Source of the DNA: Tilletia caries
Lineage: Eukaryota; Basidiomycota; Exobasidiomycetes; Tilletiales; Tilletiaceae
Direction: 5' to 3'
Length of the DNA: 64,000 nt
Assembly (NCBI GenBank): GCA_032718865.1
Contig: JALUTQ010000004.1
Location: 62,001 to 126,000 of the forward strand
In this document: positions 32,763-43,104 of the stretch, in pieces
How the letters are laid out: each line of letters opens with the position of its first letter
How positions within the stretch are numbered: the stretch's first letter is position 1
Made by a program: the position numbers and the translations under genes
The notes under the pieces: model-generated
Told to the model about the DNA's origin: nothing
The model's database searches: none
What the model saw: only the letters and a program-made list of their open reading frames with translations

Positions 32763-34880
32763 TCATCTGTACGCGCGTGCCGCACCCGCTCCCGCCCCGA
32801 CCAGGGAGCCAGAACTGCTGACGCGACTACCAGGACTGTTCCCCCCCGACGCCGACCCGTTCAACGGATGATGTCTCCGGTCCAGCCTTGTGCCCGTCGC
32901 AGGTGAGGCCCGCCCCCCACGACCACCGTTATTCGCAAACGCAGCCCGCTCCGCCGAGCGCGCACCACCACCAGGCCCTCCCCCAACCCCGTCCTCCTCG
33001 TCCGAGTCCTCGTTGAGCTGGGTGAGCCCGACGGATTCATGAGTGTCGTATGCGCTGAAGAGGACGCTGTTGGCGCTATCCCGACGCGAGTGTCTTCCGT
33101 CCCCACCGCGTCCCGGGCCGTCGTAGATCGCACCCCGTTTGGTGCCGGATCCGCTCCCACCTCCACCACCACCACCACCTCCTACTCCTCCACCGAGACT
33201 CAAGCTGGAGCGCGACATGCCAGCCGACATGCTGCGCCCGTGCCCACCCGACATGCTCAGTCTCGGGTTGAACATCCCATTCTCGCCCGAGAGAAGCCGC
33301 TCGCGATGTTCGGACAGCCGTCCCGTGCCGGCAATACCCTCACCGGTGACGAGGGACATGCGGGGCTGTTGGGTGTATGGGTCGATGAGCCTGTTCAGGT
33401 TGAGGAGGTAGACGCCCATGAAGATGACGACGAAGCCGCCCATGAGGGAGACGGCTGCTGCTGGGCCGGAGGTGTTGAAGCCGCGGAAGAGGAGGAAGGA
33501 GGCGAGGATTGTGGACGTGGTGAACATTACGTAGTAGATTGGGTTCACGCTGTCAGGGAGGAGAAGAGGTTTAAGATCAGCGCGCGCTCGAACCTTCCCC
33601 GCGCCGGCCGGAAAAAGGGACTCTTACATGTTGGTAGAGAACTGATCGAGCGCCTTATTGAAGTAATGCATCTGGACCAATATGCAGACGACGACAACGA
33701 TGGCAAAGCAGTACGTGCTCGGGTGGGTGAACTGGTTGTACCCATCGAGGGTGAGCTTGAGGGCGACGCCGAAGCCCTTGACGGACATGACGCTGATGGA
33801 TCCGACGAGGGAGCAGATGGATACGTAGACGACAGGGGTGCGCTTGCCGTAGCGGGGTACGATGCGGTAGATCATATAGATGGCGAAGACGAGGACGAAG
33901 AGGCAGTAGGCCATGAATGCTGCGAGTTTTCGGAGGGCGCACGTGAAACGCGTCGAATCGAATGGTTTTGGCAGCGATTTAGTGAGCGAAACGACGCGCC
34001 CTGTCACGGACTGCACAGGCGGGGAGGGGTCTCACCTGGTTGCATGGCATAGTTCAAGATCTCATCTACCGTCTTGATCTCCTTGTCCTCCGGCGCATTC
34101 ACGACGATGATGACGGTCCCCACAAGACAGAGGGTACACCCTACGATTCCGATCCGGCCGAGTTCCTCCTTGAGAATGAAGGAGGCGAGGATGGCGCTGT
34201 TTGAAGGGGCGGGGATGTTACAGAGAGCGGTGTTTTTAGAAGACTCTGGCGCTTTATGTAAGGATTTGTGGGGAGGATGTCACGTACCCGATGAGGACAC
34301 TCAAGGCGCCTAATGGTGTGACGAGGATGGGAGGTGCGAATGTGTATGCTGCGAAGTTTGCCACTGTAGAGAGGGGGAGAGAGAGGGAGGGAGGCCAGAG
34401 GGGGTGAAAGGGTCAGCCAAGGTGCACGCGACTGGCCGCAGAAGAGTACACGCGCGGGGAGTGCTGCATCGCACACACCTTCACCGACGACCACTGCGAG
34501 AAGGGAAGAAACAGATGTGGATGAGTGGGACGCGACCGAGAGAAGAGCGCGCAGGACTGGCGGAGTGCTCACTTGTTGCCATGCCCGCCCACCAGATGGG
34601 ATTCTGGAGGTATGTATGCCCATCGGATGCGAGACCAGATCCGCGCTCGGCAGCATCGATGAGACCCTGTGGTAGAGAGACAAGAGAGATCAGGCCTTCG
34701 GTGCTGTGCCAGCGAGCGATGAGCGGAGACAGAGAGACTGACCTTCTTTGTGATGATGAAGCTTGTGCCGATGGCGAGTGAGGAGCTGATCGCGAGCCCG
34801 AGCCCGATCCACTTGTCCCTGGTGAGCGAGCTGAAGCCGGTCGCAAACTCCGGCAGCGCGCCCGGTGCTGTGATGTCCAT
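32763..34880 (-). CDS. NIPA-family magnesium transporter
   Basis: Seven exons on the minus strand: 34880-34743, 34666-34573, 34493-34479 (15 nt), 34363-34288, 34196-34036, 33919-33628, 33549-32763; 521 codons, 520 residues. Membrane helices include [78 protein letters not shown] and [20 protein letters not shown]. The [20 protein letters not shown] and [20 protein letters not shown] blocks are typical of NIPA/DUF803 proteins, which move Mg2+ across plasma or endosomal membranes. The C-terminal 170 residues are cytosolic, Ser/Gly-rich, with a poly-Gly run. The 15-nt exon 3 (VVGE) is required for frame and helix continuity. Confidence 0.9.
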
Positions 34881-35096
34881 CCTGGTGCGTGGCTGTGTTC
34901 GTGTGTTCGTGCTGCAGATTACTTCTCTGATCTCCGTTGCTGTCGACTTTCGCTCTCCCGTCGCTGTCCTCCGCATTCCAGCCTCCAGCCATCCAGCTGG
35001 CTTCGGTCACTCGGTGACGATGCCCACCCGCCTTGCTGGAATCCCGTTCCTAACATCACGTGGCTCTGCCTCAGAAACTGCACAACAACGTCTGAC
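34881..35096. promoter_or_regulatory. Upstream region of the NIPA gene, left flank of the CACTA-like element
   Basis: 216 bp from the NIPA start codon to the CACAG end of the DNA transposon, so the transposon landed close to this promoter. The direct-repeat copy GTCTGAC is at 35090-35096. Confidence 0.5.
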
Positions 35097-35139
35097 CACA
35101 GTAAACCCTGATCCGCGGCTGAGACGCGGTACAGACGCG
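35097..35139 (+). repeat. Left terminal and subterminal repeats of the CACTA-like element
   Basis: Terminal CACAGTAAA at 35097-35105, then CGGCTGAGACGCGG and ACGCGGTACAGACGCG overlapping at 35116-35139. More GGCGCGGTGG and GACGCGAC motifs follow to about 35290. Confidence 0.7.
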
Positions 35140-35545
35140 AGAGGGCCAGACGCCGCGGAAACGTAGCGCAGCCGTGACTCACCCGCGCCTGAGGCTCGGC
35201 ATAGGCGCGGTGGTAAGAAAATCGTCACTCGACCGCGTCCAGGGCTCGGCTCAGGCGCGGTGGAGACGCGACAAAGACGCGACTTTCCCTCGGAATGAAA
35301 TCTTCCATATACAGGCTTCTCATCCGCTGCTCAGTCACGGTAAATGCACGATCACTTCACGGTTCATATTGCGGATTCAGTAGCCACTCCTTCCTCCAGG
35401 GCCCAGGCTCTACATATCATCTGTCCCTACTTCCCACGCAATGTTGATTGTCATCTTCCTGACCCATGACCCCTGTCCCCTCTGCCCGTAGCCCTGTATG
35501 ATGCTGATTTATCGTGTTCGACGTCGCGGGCTGTGATGAGTGATG

Positions 35546-35988
35546 TGTCGTTGTTCGAGGTTTGAGGGCAACGACTGCCCCATCAGACTACTCACCAATA
35601 AAGGTTCGTAGACCGGAAAACGTGTGCAGGGGGTAAAGCGAAGGGAGGGTATTCAGAGAGGAAGTATGAGAGTACGTGATTGGATTGTCCAGAAGAGGAG
35701 AAAGATAGAAGAAAGGACAGGCTATTTATAGGAAAGCTGGGAGACAAGTTGGAAGTCGTAAAGTCCGGAGTTCAGGAAGGGAAATGAGGAGAACGAGTAT
35801 CTGTCGTGAAGGGAGAAGGGATCTGATCGTGGCAGAGCGCAAAGTGGAGTGAGGTTGGAGACGATCGAAGGGATCTGGCCGCTTCATGTAACACTGCCGC
35901 GACGATCGGAGGGAATCTGGCCGCTTCATGTAACACTGCCGCGACGATCGGAGGGAACCGACCGACGCTCGCTTGTCATATTTCAACA
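35546..35988 (-). repeat. copia-1 3' LTR
   Basis: 443 bp; on the minus strand it begins TGTTGAAATATG and ends CAACGACA. It contains a 38-bp tandem pair (GAATCTGGCCGCTTCATGTA type) at about 35870-35955 and a TATA motif CTATAAATAG (35731-35722). Confidence 0.95.
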
Positions 35989-36026
35989 CTCCCTCCCATG
36001 AGAGGCGCAGTGAGCGTGAATGATCG

Positions 36027-37957
36027 TCAAGTTGAGGTGGACTGGTGGTGATTGTTGATACCGAGAGTACCCCGGTGCTGGATGAAGGTGGCTGGTGCTA
36101 GTGGCTTGGTAAACACATCTGCTGGATTGACGCGCGTGTTGATGTACTGAACCTTGACCAGTCCTCGCTCCTGATGTTCTCGCGTAGAAAGGTACTTGCG
36201 TTCGATGTGCCTGCTGAGACCATTGCTGACCGGATTCGTGATGTTATGAATAGCCGGTTGGTTATCGCAGTAGATGACCGAGGGAGGACCAGCGTCTGTG
36301 GAGCGCAACCCAAGATCCTCAAGCAGGTGCTGGATCGCCAAGACCTCGCGCGCTGTCTGCCACACAGCAATCAACTCAGCCTGAGCTGTCGAGTCCGCCA
36401 CCAAGGTTTGAAGCTTTGATCCCCATGCGACGGTCGCTCCATGGACGGAAATGCACCACCCTGAGGTTGATTTGGCGGAGTGGTCGCCTCCAAGATCTGC
36501 GTCTGAGTGGGCCACAATATCCTCCTCGGAGTGGCTGGCAATGCGAAGCTTGAAGTCAATGGTGCCAGCAACGTATCGCATCACCCTCTTTGCGCAACCA
36601 AGATGAATTGGACCGGGATTCTTGGCGTGTCGAGCGAGGGCAGCCACGGCGTATGCCAAATCCGCTCGAGATGCTTGGGACAACCACATCAAGCAGCCGA
36701 CCATGGACTGGAAGAGCTTGGTGTCTGCCTCGGAGGCTTGTCCTTCGTAGGGGACCAGGCGCTGTTTGCTGTCGAGGGGACTAGGTGCTGGCTTGAGGTG
36801 TTCGAAGCCAAACCGAGCAAGCATTGACTTGATGTATGCTGCTTGTGAGATGAGGAAGGATGTTCCATCCGGGCTGCGCTCGATGTTGATCCCCAAGAAC
36901 TGCCCAATCTCCCCCCTGGTCCTTCATCTTGAAGCGCTTGGCGAAGGAACTCTTGAAGGAATTGATGTCTTCAAGGCGGCGACCAAAGACCAAGACGTCG
37001 TCGACATAAACGGCGACCACTGTCGCCTCCTCGCCTGTACCAAAAATGAAGATGGCAGGGTCGAAGAGGCAGCGCACGAAGCCCATGTCGATGAGGGCAG
37101 CGTGGAGGGTATAGTACCACTCCCGCCCCGACTGCTTGAGGCCATAGATCGCACGTCGAAGCTGACAGACGAGGTGCTCGGCGCCTTGTGCTTCAAATAA
37201 GGCGGGCTGGCGCATGTAGATGGGGCGGTCCAGCAGGCCATAGAGATAGGCAGTGACCACGTCGAGTTGGTGAACGTGCCAGTGGAAGTACGCGGCGAGG
37301 GCAAGGAGGGTGCGGATAGAGATGAATCGCGTGACCGGCGAGTAAGTCTCGTCATAGTCCACCCCGGGGATTTGACTGAAACCCTGGGCGACCAACCGAC
37401 CCTTGTATCGTGCGACGTTCCCGGCCGAGTCCAACTTGAGCTTGAAGACCCATCGAGAGCCAACAACATCCCTTCCCTCCGGCAACTCCGCCAACTCCCA
37501 CGTTCCCATCTCCATGTGGGAGTCGATCTCCTCCCTCATGGCCTCCAACCACTTAGCCCAGTCTGGCCTTCGCATCGCGTCCTTGAGCGTATTAGGCTCG
37601 AGCTCGATGCCATCCGCGGAGAGCTGTGCCTTGAAGGCAGTCGCAAACGAGTCGCTGAGGCTGAGCACTGTGCCCGCTGTAGCCCGCTGCTCTCTGCCCT
37701 GTAACAGTCGCTGCTGATGCTGTCTCGTCTGGTACTGAATGGTGGGAGGGGCTCGGGCGCGCCGGCGAGGAGCAGAAGAAGATGGACCTGCTGCTGCTGG
37801 CGCGGACGTTGGTGCGGGTGACTGCACTGCTCCCTCCGGGGCGGCAGCTGCTGCTGGGAGCGGTACTGCGGCAGGAGCTGGAGCAGGACCCGGTGCGGGG
37901 GCTGGAGCCGCGGGTCCCGAGAGCTCGATCTCGACGATCTTTGGAGAAGGGGGGGGG
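36027..37957 (-). pseudogene. copia-1 reverse transcriptase and RNase H
   Basis: RT motifs in order: LKDAMRRPDWAKWLEAMREE, GSRWVFKLKLDSAGNVARYK, LVAQGFSQIPGVDYDETYSP, HQLDVVTAYLYGLLDRPIYM, RAIYGLKQSGREWYYTLHAA and catalytic VAVYVDDVLVFG. The frame shifts at a C6 run (36911-36916) inside the sequence after KMKDQG; the next frame gives LGINIERSPDGTSFLISQ, SMVGCLMWLSQASRADLAYA and RNase H motifs HSDADLGGDHSAKS, ADSTAQAE and YCDNQPAIH. It ends at 36027, 39 bp before the 3' LTR. Confidence 0.88.
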
Positions 37958-39514
37958 CGCTGGTGGGGGGCGAGGGCCGATGACCACAAGGCGAGGACGA
38001 GTGCCAGGTGGTCGTGATGCCGATTGAACCACAACATCTGGGGTCGTGATAGTGGTGGGTTCCGGCACAAGGGTGTTGAAGTTGTACCCCTTGTCTTCGT
38101 GGAAGTCCACGTTGCGGCTGATTGCAAGAGCACCTGTATCGGGGAAGTGAACTCGAGAACCCTTCGAGTACTTGTCGTAACCGATGAACACTCCGACACG
38201 AGCACGAGCCGAAAGGCTATGCTCACGAGCCTTGTCTGGGAGCATGACAAAGGCCAAGCAGCCAAAGATGCGAAGATGGTCGATACGTGGAGGGGTTCCG
38301 TACCAGAGCTCGAAGGGGGTTTTTCCGCCCAAGGGGCGGCTGGGGCGGTGGTTGCGGAGGTAGGCAGCGGTCGAGGCGGCCTCTGCCCAGTAAACCAAGG
38401 GCAAGTTGCGCGCATGAAGCAGGGGGCGCATTATCGTCTTGATGATGCCCACATGCCGCTCGGCTACCCCATTCTGTTGAGCAGTATACGCGCACGACTT
38501 CTCGTGTCGCGCCCCGGAGAGTGCGGCCTTGATGGCCCAGTTGTTGAACTCTCCTCCCCCGTCCGTCCTCAACGTCCCAATAGGTCCCTTGTGAGGGACC
38601 ACCTCGTCCCTCCACTCGATGAACTTGTCGGCGAAGTCGGACTTGCGTGCCAAGGGCAGCACCCACACCATCCTCGTGTGGTCATCAACCAAGACGGCGA
38701 GATATTCTGCGCCGCCGAGTGACTTGGTGATGATGCGGCCTGTGAGATCCGCGTGCACAAGCTCGAGTGGGCGGGTTGTCTTGGTGGTTGAGTCGGGGAA
38801 GGGGGAACGCTTGATGTTGGTAAGAGAGCAGGTCTCGCAGCTCGAGACCCCGCAATTCTTCCGCTTCGCAAACAGCTCGGGAAGACCGACACTGTTCTTG
38901 GCGAGGGTGGGCAACATTGACTTGCCGATGTGGCCGAGCCGCTCGTGCCACATTTCACCCAGCCGCAATCGCTCATTATCAGAGACGGGAGTGGCCACCT
39001 CCTCGTCGTCCGATGCTTCGTCAGACCCATCGTCTGACTCATCGTCGTACTCCATCATGGACGCGGTAAACGCATGCTCCTTGTCCCGTACCACGGGCAC
39101 AAGGTACGCCTGGGACTCCTTGGACCACCGTGCTGTCACCTTCCAGCCATGGTAGAAAGGGTCCGTAATCTCTGCTTCGAGTTCCTCCGTGAACTCGACC
39201 CGCAACTGCTCTTGGTTCAACTGGTATACCGAGACCAAGTTGAAGTCCAATCCTGGGACAAGCAGGACCTCGCTGAGAGGTAGCAGTCGCGCCTGATCGT
39301 CATCAATGGGCAAGAAGACGACGCCTTTCCCCGTTGCTCGAAGTCGTCCCCCGTCAGCTGTGATGACTGAAGTGCTGCACGGGACGATCTCATCGAATAA
39401 TGAGGCGTGTGGTGTCATATGAGATGATGCACCACTGTCGAGTATCCAATCTGAGAGATGTGGAGTTGGGGTGCTCTCGTCCAAGTAGGGTGACTCGGGG
39501 AGAGCGGCGAGTCC
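37958..39514 (-). pseudogene. copia-1 protease and integrase
   Basis: In one frame: protease active site WILDSGASSHMTPHA, the GAG-pre-integrase segment MWHERLGHIGKSML with a zinc motif CGVSSCETC, and the integrase core with the three acidic residues in LVHADLTG, LRTDGGGEF and NGVAERHVGIIKT. The C-terminal integrase part follows (GGKTPFELWYGTPP, LRIFGCLAFVMLP). The frame runs into a Pro/Ser-rich nonsense tail after the G9 run at 37949-37957. Integrase joins the cDNA into the genome. Confidence 0.85.
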
Positions 39515-40755
39515 CTAATGGAGACGGGGGCCAGCGGAGGCATCGCCCAACCGATCCGCGAGACTCCCGTACTGGTATGTTCGCGAGAGCTCTTGGTGAG
39601 GGGCTTGTGCGACCATCCTATGGGCAGAGGCGGGGCCATGGTAGCCAGATGCCGGGCCTGGTACCCACTGTGGCTCGTAGGCATTATGGTAGGCTCCATA
39701 GCTGGGAGTACTGAGCCGGGTCTCAAGCGCAGCAAGGCGAGCAACAACGTCGCCATGGTGCATGTTGCTTGAGGCACCCCCACTCTGGCTGGTCGTGCCT
39801 CGTTCCTTGGCAATTTGAGATTCAGGATGGGGCTCGTTCCCAGCCAAGCGGCGGCGGCAAGCCTTCATGCGGTGACCGGTCTTGTAGCACCAGAAGCATC
39901 GTATGTTGGAAGCTGTGCCATTCGCCTTGCGCTGAGAACTGGGCCTATTTCCGCTGGTGCTAGCAGGGCTAGGGGGGGCGACGGGGGGCCTGCTGAACGG
40001 AGCGAAGGGCGACTGCTCCTTCAGAGGAAGCGCCCGTAGTGGTGCCTGATGCCACGAAGCGAAGGCCTTCTTCTCCTGCGAACCGACTCATGACTTCGTC
40101 GAATGTGTACTGATGGCCGTTCTGCCATGCGGTCTGGATGGTGGCACGAGTTGAGTCGAAGGCTGTGTTGGTGAACACACGAAGGGCGAGCGAGATCTTG
40201 CGGACTTCGGATACAGGTTCTCCTCCGGCCATGTACAGCTGGGCGAAGAGAAGTTCCAGGTACTGAGTGACCTCCTGTACCGACAGGGTGCCTAGGACGG
40301 CATTTGCCATATCCATCTCGGCCTTCTGCATGCTGGCAACATCCTTTCCACCATAGCGGCCGAAAAGGGTCCGCCACACGGCCTGACCATCGATGCCTTC
40401 ATCCGTAATGAGGTTGACAACATCGTTAGCCGTCTTGGGGGGGGGCGAGAGTTGGGATGAGGACCGAACCGATAAGGTTGAGGTCGGTACGACGGTAGGC
40501 CTCAGCCTCCTCCTCATCGATGGGCTTCTCGTCATCAGCAAGGCTGAAGATGGTGCGGTAGGCCTCGATGCTTGTGGCCGGGTGGTCATGGATAAGGTAC
40601 CAGAGGCGACCCTCCAGATGGTGAGAGAAGATCGCGGCGATGTAGGTGCGCCAAAGCATCCAGTTCTGCTTGCCTTCGAGCTGAGTGACATGCGTCTTGC
40701 TGGGCTTGATCTCGCCGGAAGTGGCCTTGCGTTGGCCACGAGTGAGCCGGGCCAA
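39515..40755 (-). pseudogene. copia-1 Gag (frame-broken)
   Basis: Three consecutive frames are needed: LEGKQNWMLWRTYIAAIF to LNLIGSVLIPTLAPP; then DVVNLITDEGIDGQAVWRTL, MQKAEMDMANAVLGTLSVQE and FDEVMSRFAGEEGLRFVASG; then a CCHC knuckle CFWCYKTGHRMKAC and KERGTTSQ. The first switch is at a G9 run (40437-40445), the second at G7/G6 runs (39972-39988). The first frame has no early ATG; it runs open through the tRNA-half and into the LTR, so the start is unclear. The sequence is UBN2/copia-Gag-like and would build the particle. Confidence 0.75.
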
Positions 40756-40758
40756 AAA

Positions 40759-40797
40759 GCTCCGTAGCTCAGTGGATAGAGTATTGGGCTCATAACC
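40759..40797 (-). other. copia-1 primer-binding region: complement of a tRNA-Met(CAU) 5' half
   Basis: The plus strand reads as the first 39 nt of a tRNA: acceptor strand GCTCCG, TA, D-arm GCTCAGTGGATAGAGTA, then anticodon arm TTGGGCTCATAACC with CAT as anticodon. It stops in the 3' side of the anticodon arm exactly where the LTR begins (40798). The minus strand, which is the element RNA, is therefore complementary to a 5' tRNA half. There is no 3' half, so it is not a tRNA gene. Whether it is initiator or elongator Met is not decided: the GGGCTCATAACC stem looks initiator-like, the D-arm does not. Confidence 0.75.
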
Positions 40798-41240
40798 TGT
40801 CGTTGTTCGAGGTTTGAGGGCAACGACTGCCCCATCAGACTACTCACCAATAAAGGTTCGTAGACCGGAAAACGTGTGCAGGGGGTAAAGCGAAGGGAGG
40901 GTATTCAGAGAGGAAGTATGAGAGTACGTGATTGGATTGTCCAGAAGAGGAGAAAGATAGAAGAAAGGACAGGCTATTTATAGGAAAGCTGGGAGACAAG
41001 TTGGAAGTCGTAAAGTCCGGAGTTCAGGAAGGGAAATGAGGAGAACGAGTATCTGTCGTGAAGGGAGAAGGGATCTGATCGTGGCAGAGCGCAAAGTGGA
41101 GTGAGGTTGGAGACGATCGAAGGGATCTGGCCGCTTCATGTAACACTGCCGCGACGATCGGAGGGAATCTGGCCGCTTCATGTAACACTGCCGCGACGAT
41201 CGGAGGGAACCGACCGACGCTCGCTTGTCATATTTCAACA
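40798..41240 (-). repeat. copia-1 5' LTR with promoter
   Basis: 443 bp, matches the 3' LTR throughout. CTATAAATAG at 40983-40974 (minus) is the likely core promoter of the element. Confidence 0.95.
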
Positions 41241-41245
41241 TGATG

Positions 41246-43018
41246 CTGCAGAGGTGCGAGAGAATGAAGTAAGTAACAGCTCCAAGCGCATAAATACATG
41301 ATCGTGGTCAGTCGACGATCGACTCACAAGAAAGGCTTGATGTTGTCGGGCAGTCGGGGAGAAGTGATCTGGAACAGAAGTCGATGGGTGAAGGAAGGCT
41401 CAGTATCGCTTCCCTGATGCGTATAGCGGAGAGGAATGCTCACATCGTGCTGGTCACTGGTGTATTTTTCTGATCGAGAGGGAAAAAGTGCGGTCTGGGG
41501 ACGTCAACAATGCGTGTGTGAGACTGCAGGGTAAAGCACTAAGCAGTGACCAACTCACGTCTGTGTTCTTGTTCTGGAAAGGCATAAGAAGAAGAAGAAG
41601 GAGAACAGTTGATGAGAATTGCAGCACTGGTAGAGCATTGCGCTGATGCTGAGAGACTCAAAGGTCGATGTCCTCAGTTACTCACGAAGCGTCGGAAAAA
41701 GGAGAGCATGTCGGACTGGGACACTGTGAGAACAAGCAGAGCAGGATCAGCAAAGTGTGCATAAGGAATAAAAATCTAGACATCGAGACCATTGAGATTC
41801 GAGACTGCTCACATGATTGATGAGTGGTGATCTGATGCATGAATCCGGAAATTGTGAGGCGGGAGAGAGAAGGCATTGTCACTTGTCAGGGCCGTGCAGG
41901 TGGATGCGAGATAAATGCACTCTACGTCTCTACTCACATGAGAAGGCTTTGAAGTAATTCTGGAACTGTAGCAGAGGGGAAGAATGTCAGAGTCGGCGCG
42001 ACGCAACATTAGCAGGTGTACACTGTAGCAAGGCCTCACATGGCGCCAACGAAATGCTGTAAGGTAGGAGAGCGGAGAGCAAATCAGAAGAATGTAAGAG
42101 TCGCGTATGCACGTAATCAACATCGTCAGAGAAGCAACTCACAGAGAGTAAAGGGAGTCGAAGCTGGAGATAAAGAGAACTGAGAGGGCATGGAGGCAGA
42201 AAAGAAATTGGGAGGGTGGTCAGCAAAAAAGCAAAGCTGAAAGGGAATCGACGGGAGGGCGAGACAGGGTGGCGGGAAGAAGAGAGTGATGAGAGGATCA
42301 AAACAAGGCGCGGTGATTGGAAGAAAAGAGAGAAAAAAAGTGGGGGAGGAAGGAGAGGTGCGGTTGTGGAATGTGGGTGTGGGCCGTGGGGGAACAGGGA
42401 GATGATGCGAAGAACGACCGGACGAGACGGCAGGACGGCAAGGGAAGACCACAGCGAGTGAACCTAGACGATGGAATGGGGACGGAAGCAGCTAGGCGGG
42501 AATCTGGGGGAGTGGAGTAGGGAGCAGATGAAAGAGAAGGAGAAATGCGCGCGACAGGATAGCGAGAGGGGCGGGTACCGATACGAAGGTAGGGAGAAAT
42601 GGGCAAGAGGGAGGCGTGCAGACTGCAGAGAACCAAGGGAGGACGACCAGACGAGCCGAGCAAACGGAAGAGGCGAACGAAACGACGAGAAGCAGGGAGC
42701 TAGGAAGGAACTGTGTCGATATGGAGAAGGGGGAAGAAAAGGGGGGGGAAGAGGAGCGGGAAGATGGTAAAGTCAAAGAGGAGCGTGTGAGGAGGAGAAA
42801 CGGAAGCAGGTGAGCAGGGTGAGGAAGGGAAAGGGGAGCAGACGAGAAGGGGAAAAAGAAGAGGGAGAGGAGCGTGTGAGGAGGAGAAACGAAAGCAGGT
42901 GAGCAGGTTGAGGAAGGGAAAGGGGAGCAGACGAGAAGGGGAAAAAGAAGAGGGAGAGGAGAAGATCAAGACGGAAAAGCAGGGTCGCGAGCACGGAAGA
43001 GAAACGACTAGGAAGATG
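41246..43018 (-). CDS. Candidate micro-exon-rich gene of the CACTA-like element, cut by copia-1
   Basis: On the minus strand a row of very short segments, each with a CAG-type acceptor and GTGAG donor, follows: about 8 nt (near 43020), 19 (42150), 17 (42045), 28 (41950), 19 (41820), 37 (41700), 15 (41570), 26 (41460), 41 (41345), then CAG|CATCA at 41241-41245, after which copia-1 begins. Left of copia-1 (35545 downward) an open stretch continues for about 70-130 nt to a stop. Joined in silico, two of the three frames stay open for more than 70 codons, so the true frame is not settled. Function unknown. The gap 42160-43010 is purine-rich and shows no exon. Confidence 0.35.
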
Positions 43019-43104
43019 GCTCACAAAACTTGCTGTTGATGGAAAGTTGATGCTTGATGTCAGCGCTGTATTATGATTGAATGTATGCCAGTTGGGAACT
43101 TACT

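Larger units (their letters stand above)
35546..41240 (-). mobile_element. Ty1/copia retrotransposon copia-1, full length
   Basis: LTRs of 443 bp at 35546-35988 and 40798-41240 with no difference seen; 5-bp target duplication TGATG at 35541-35545 and 41241-41245. Minus-strand order: 5' LTR, PBS (40797 leftward), gag, protease, integrase, reverse transcriptase, RNase H, purine tract GGGAGGGAGTG (about 35989-36002) and 3' LTR. The INT-before-RT order marks copia. Coding frames change four times, each at a run of six or more G/C. It is inserted into the last exon of a gene of the CACTA-like element. Confidence 0.95.

Noticed and set aside
35726..35989. 87-codon ORF in the copia-1 LTRs
   Set aside because: Identical in both LTRs only because the LTRs are; an LTR-encoded protein is not expected and no motif is seen.
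40759..40797. A tRNA-Met gene
   Set aside because: Only the 5' half is present and it ends at the LTR border; there is no T-arm or 3' acceptor strand. It is the primer-binding region of copia-1.
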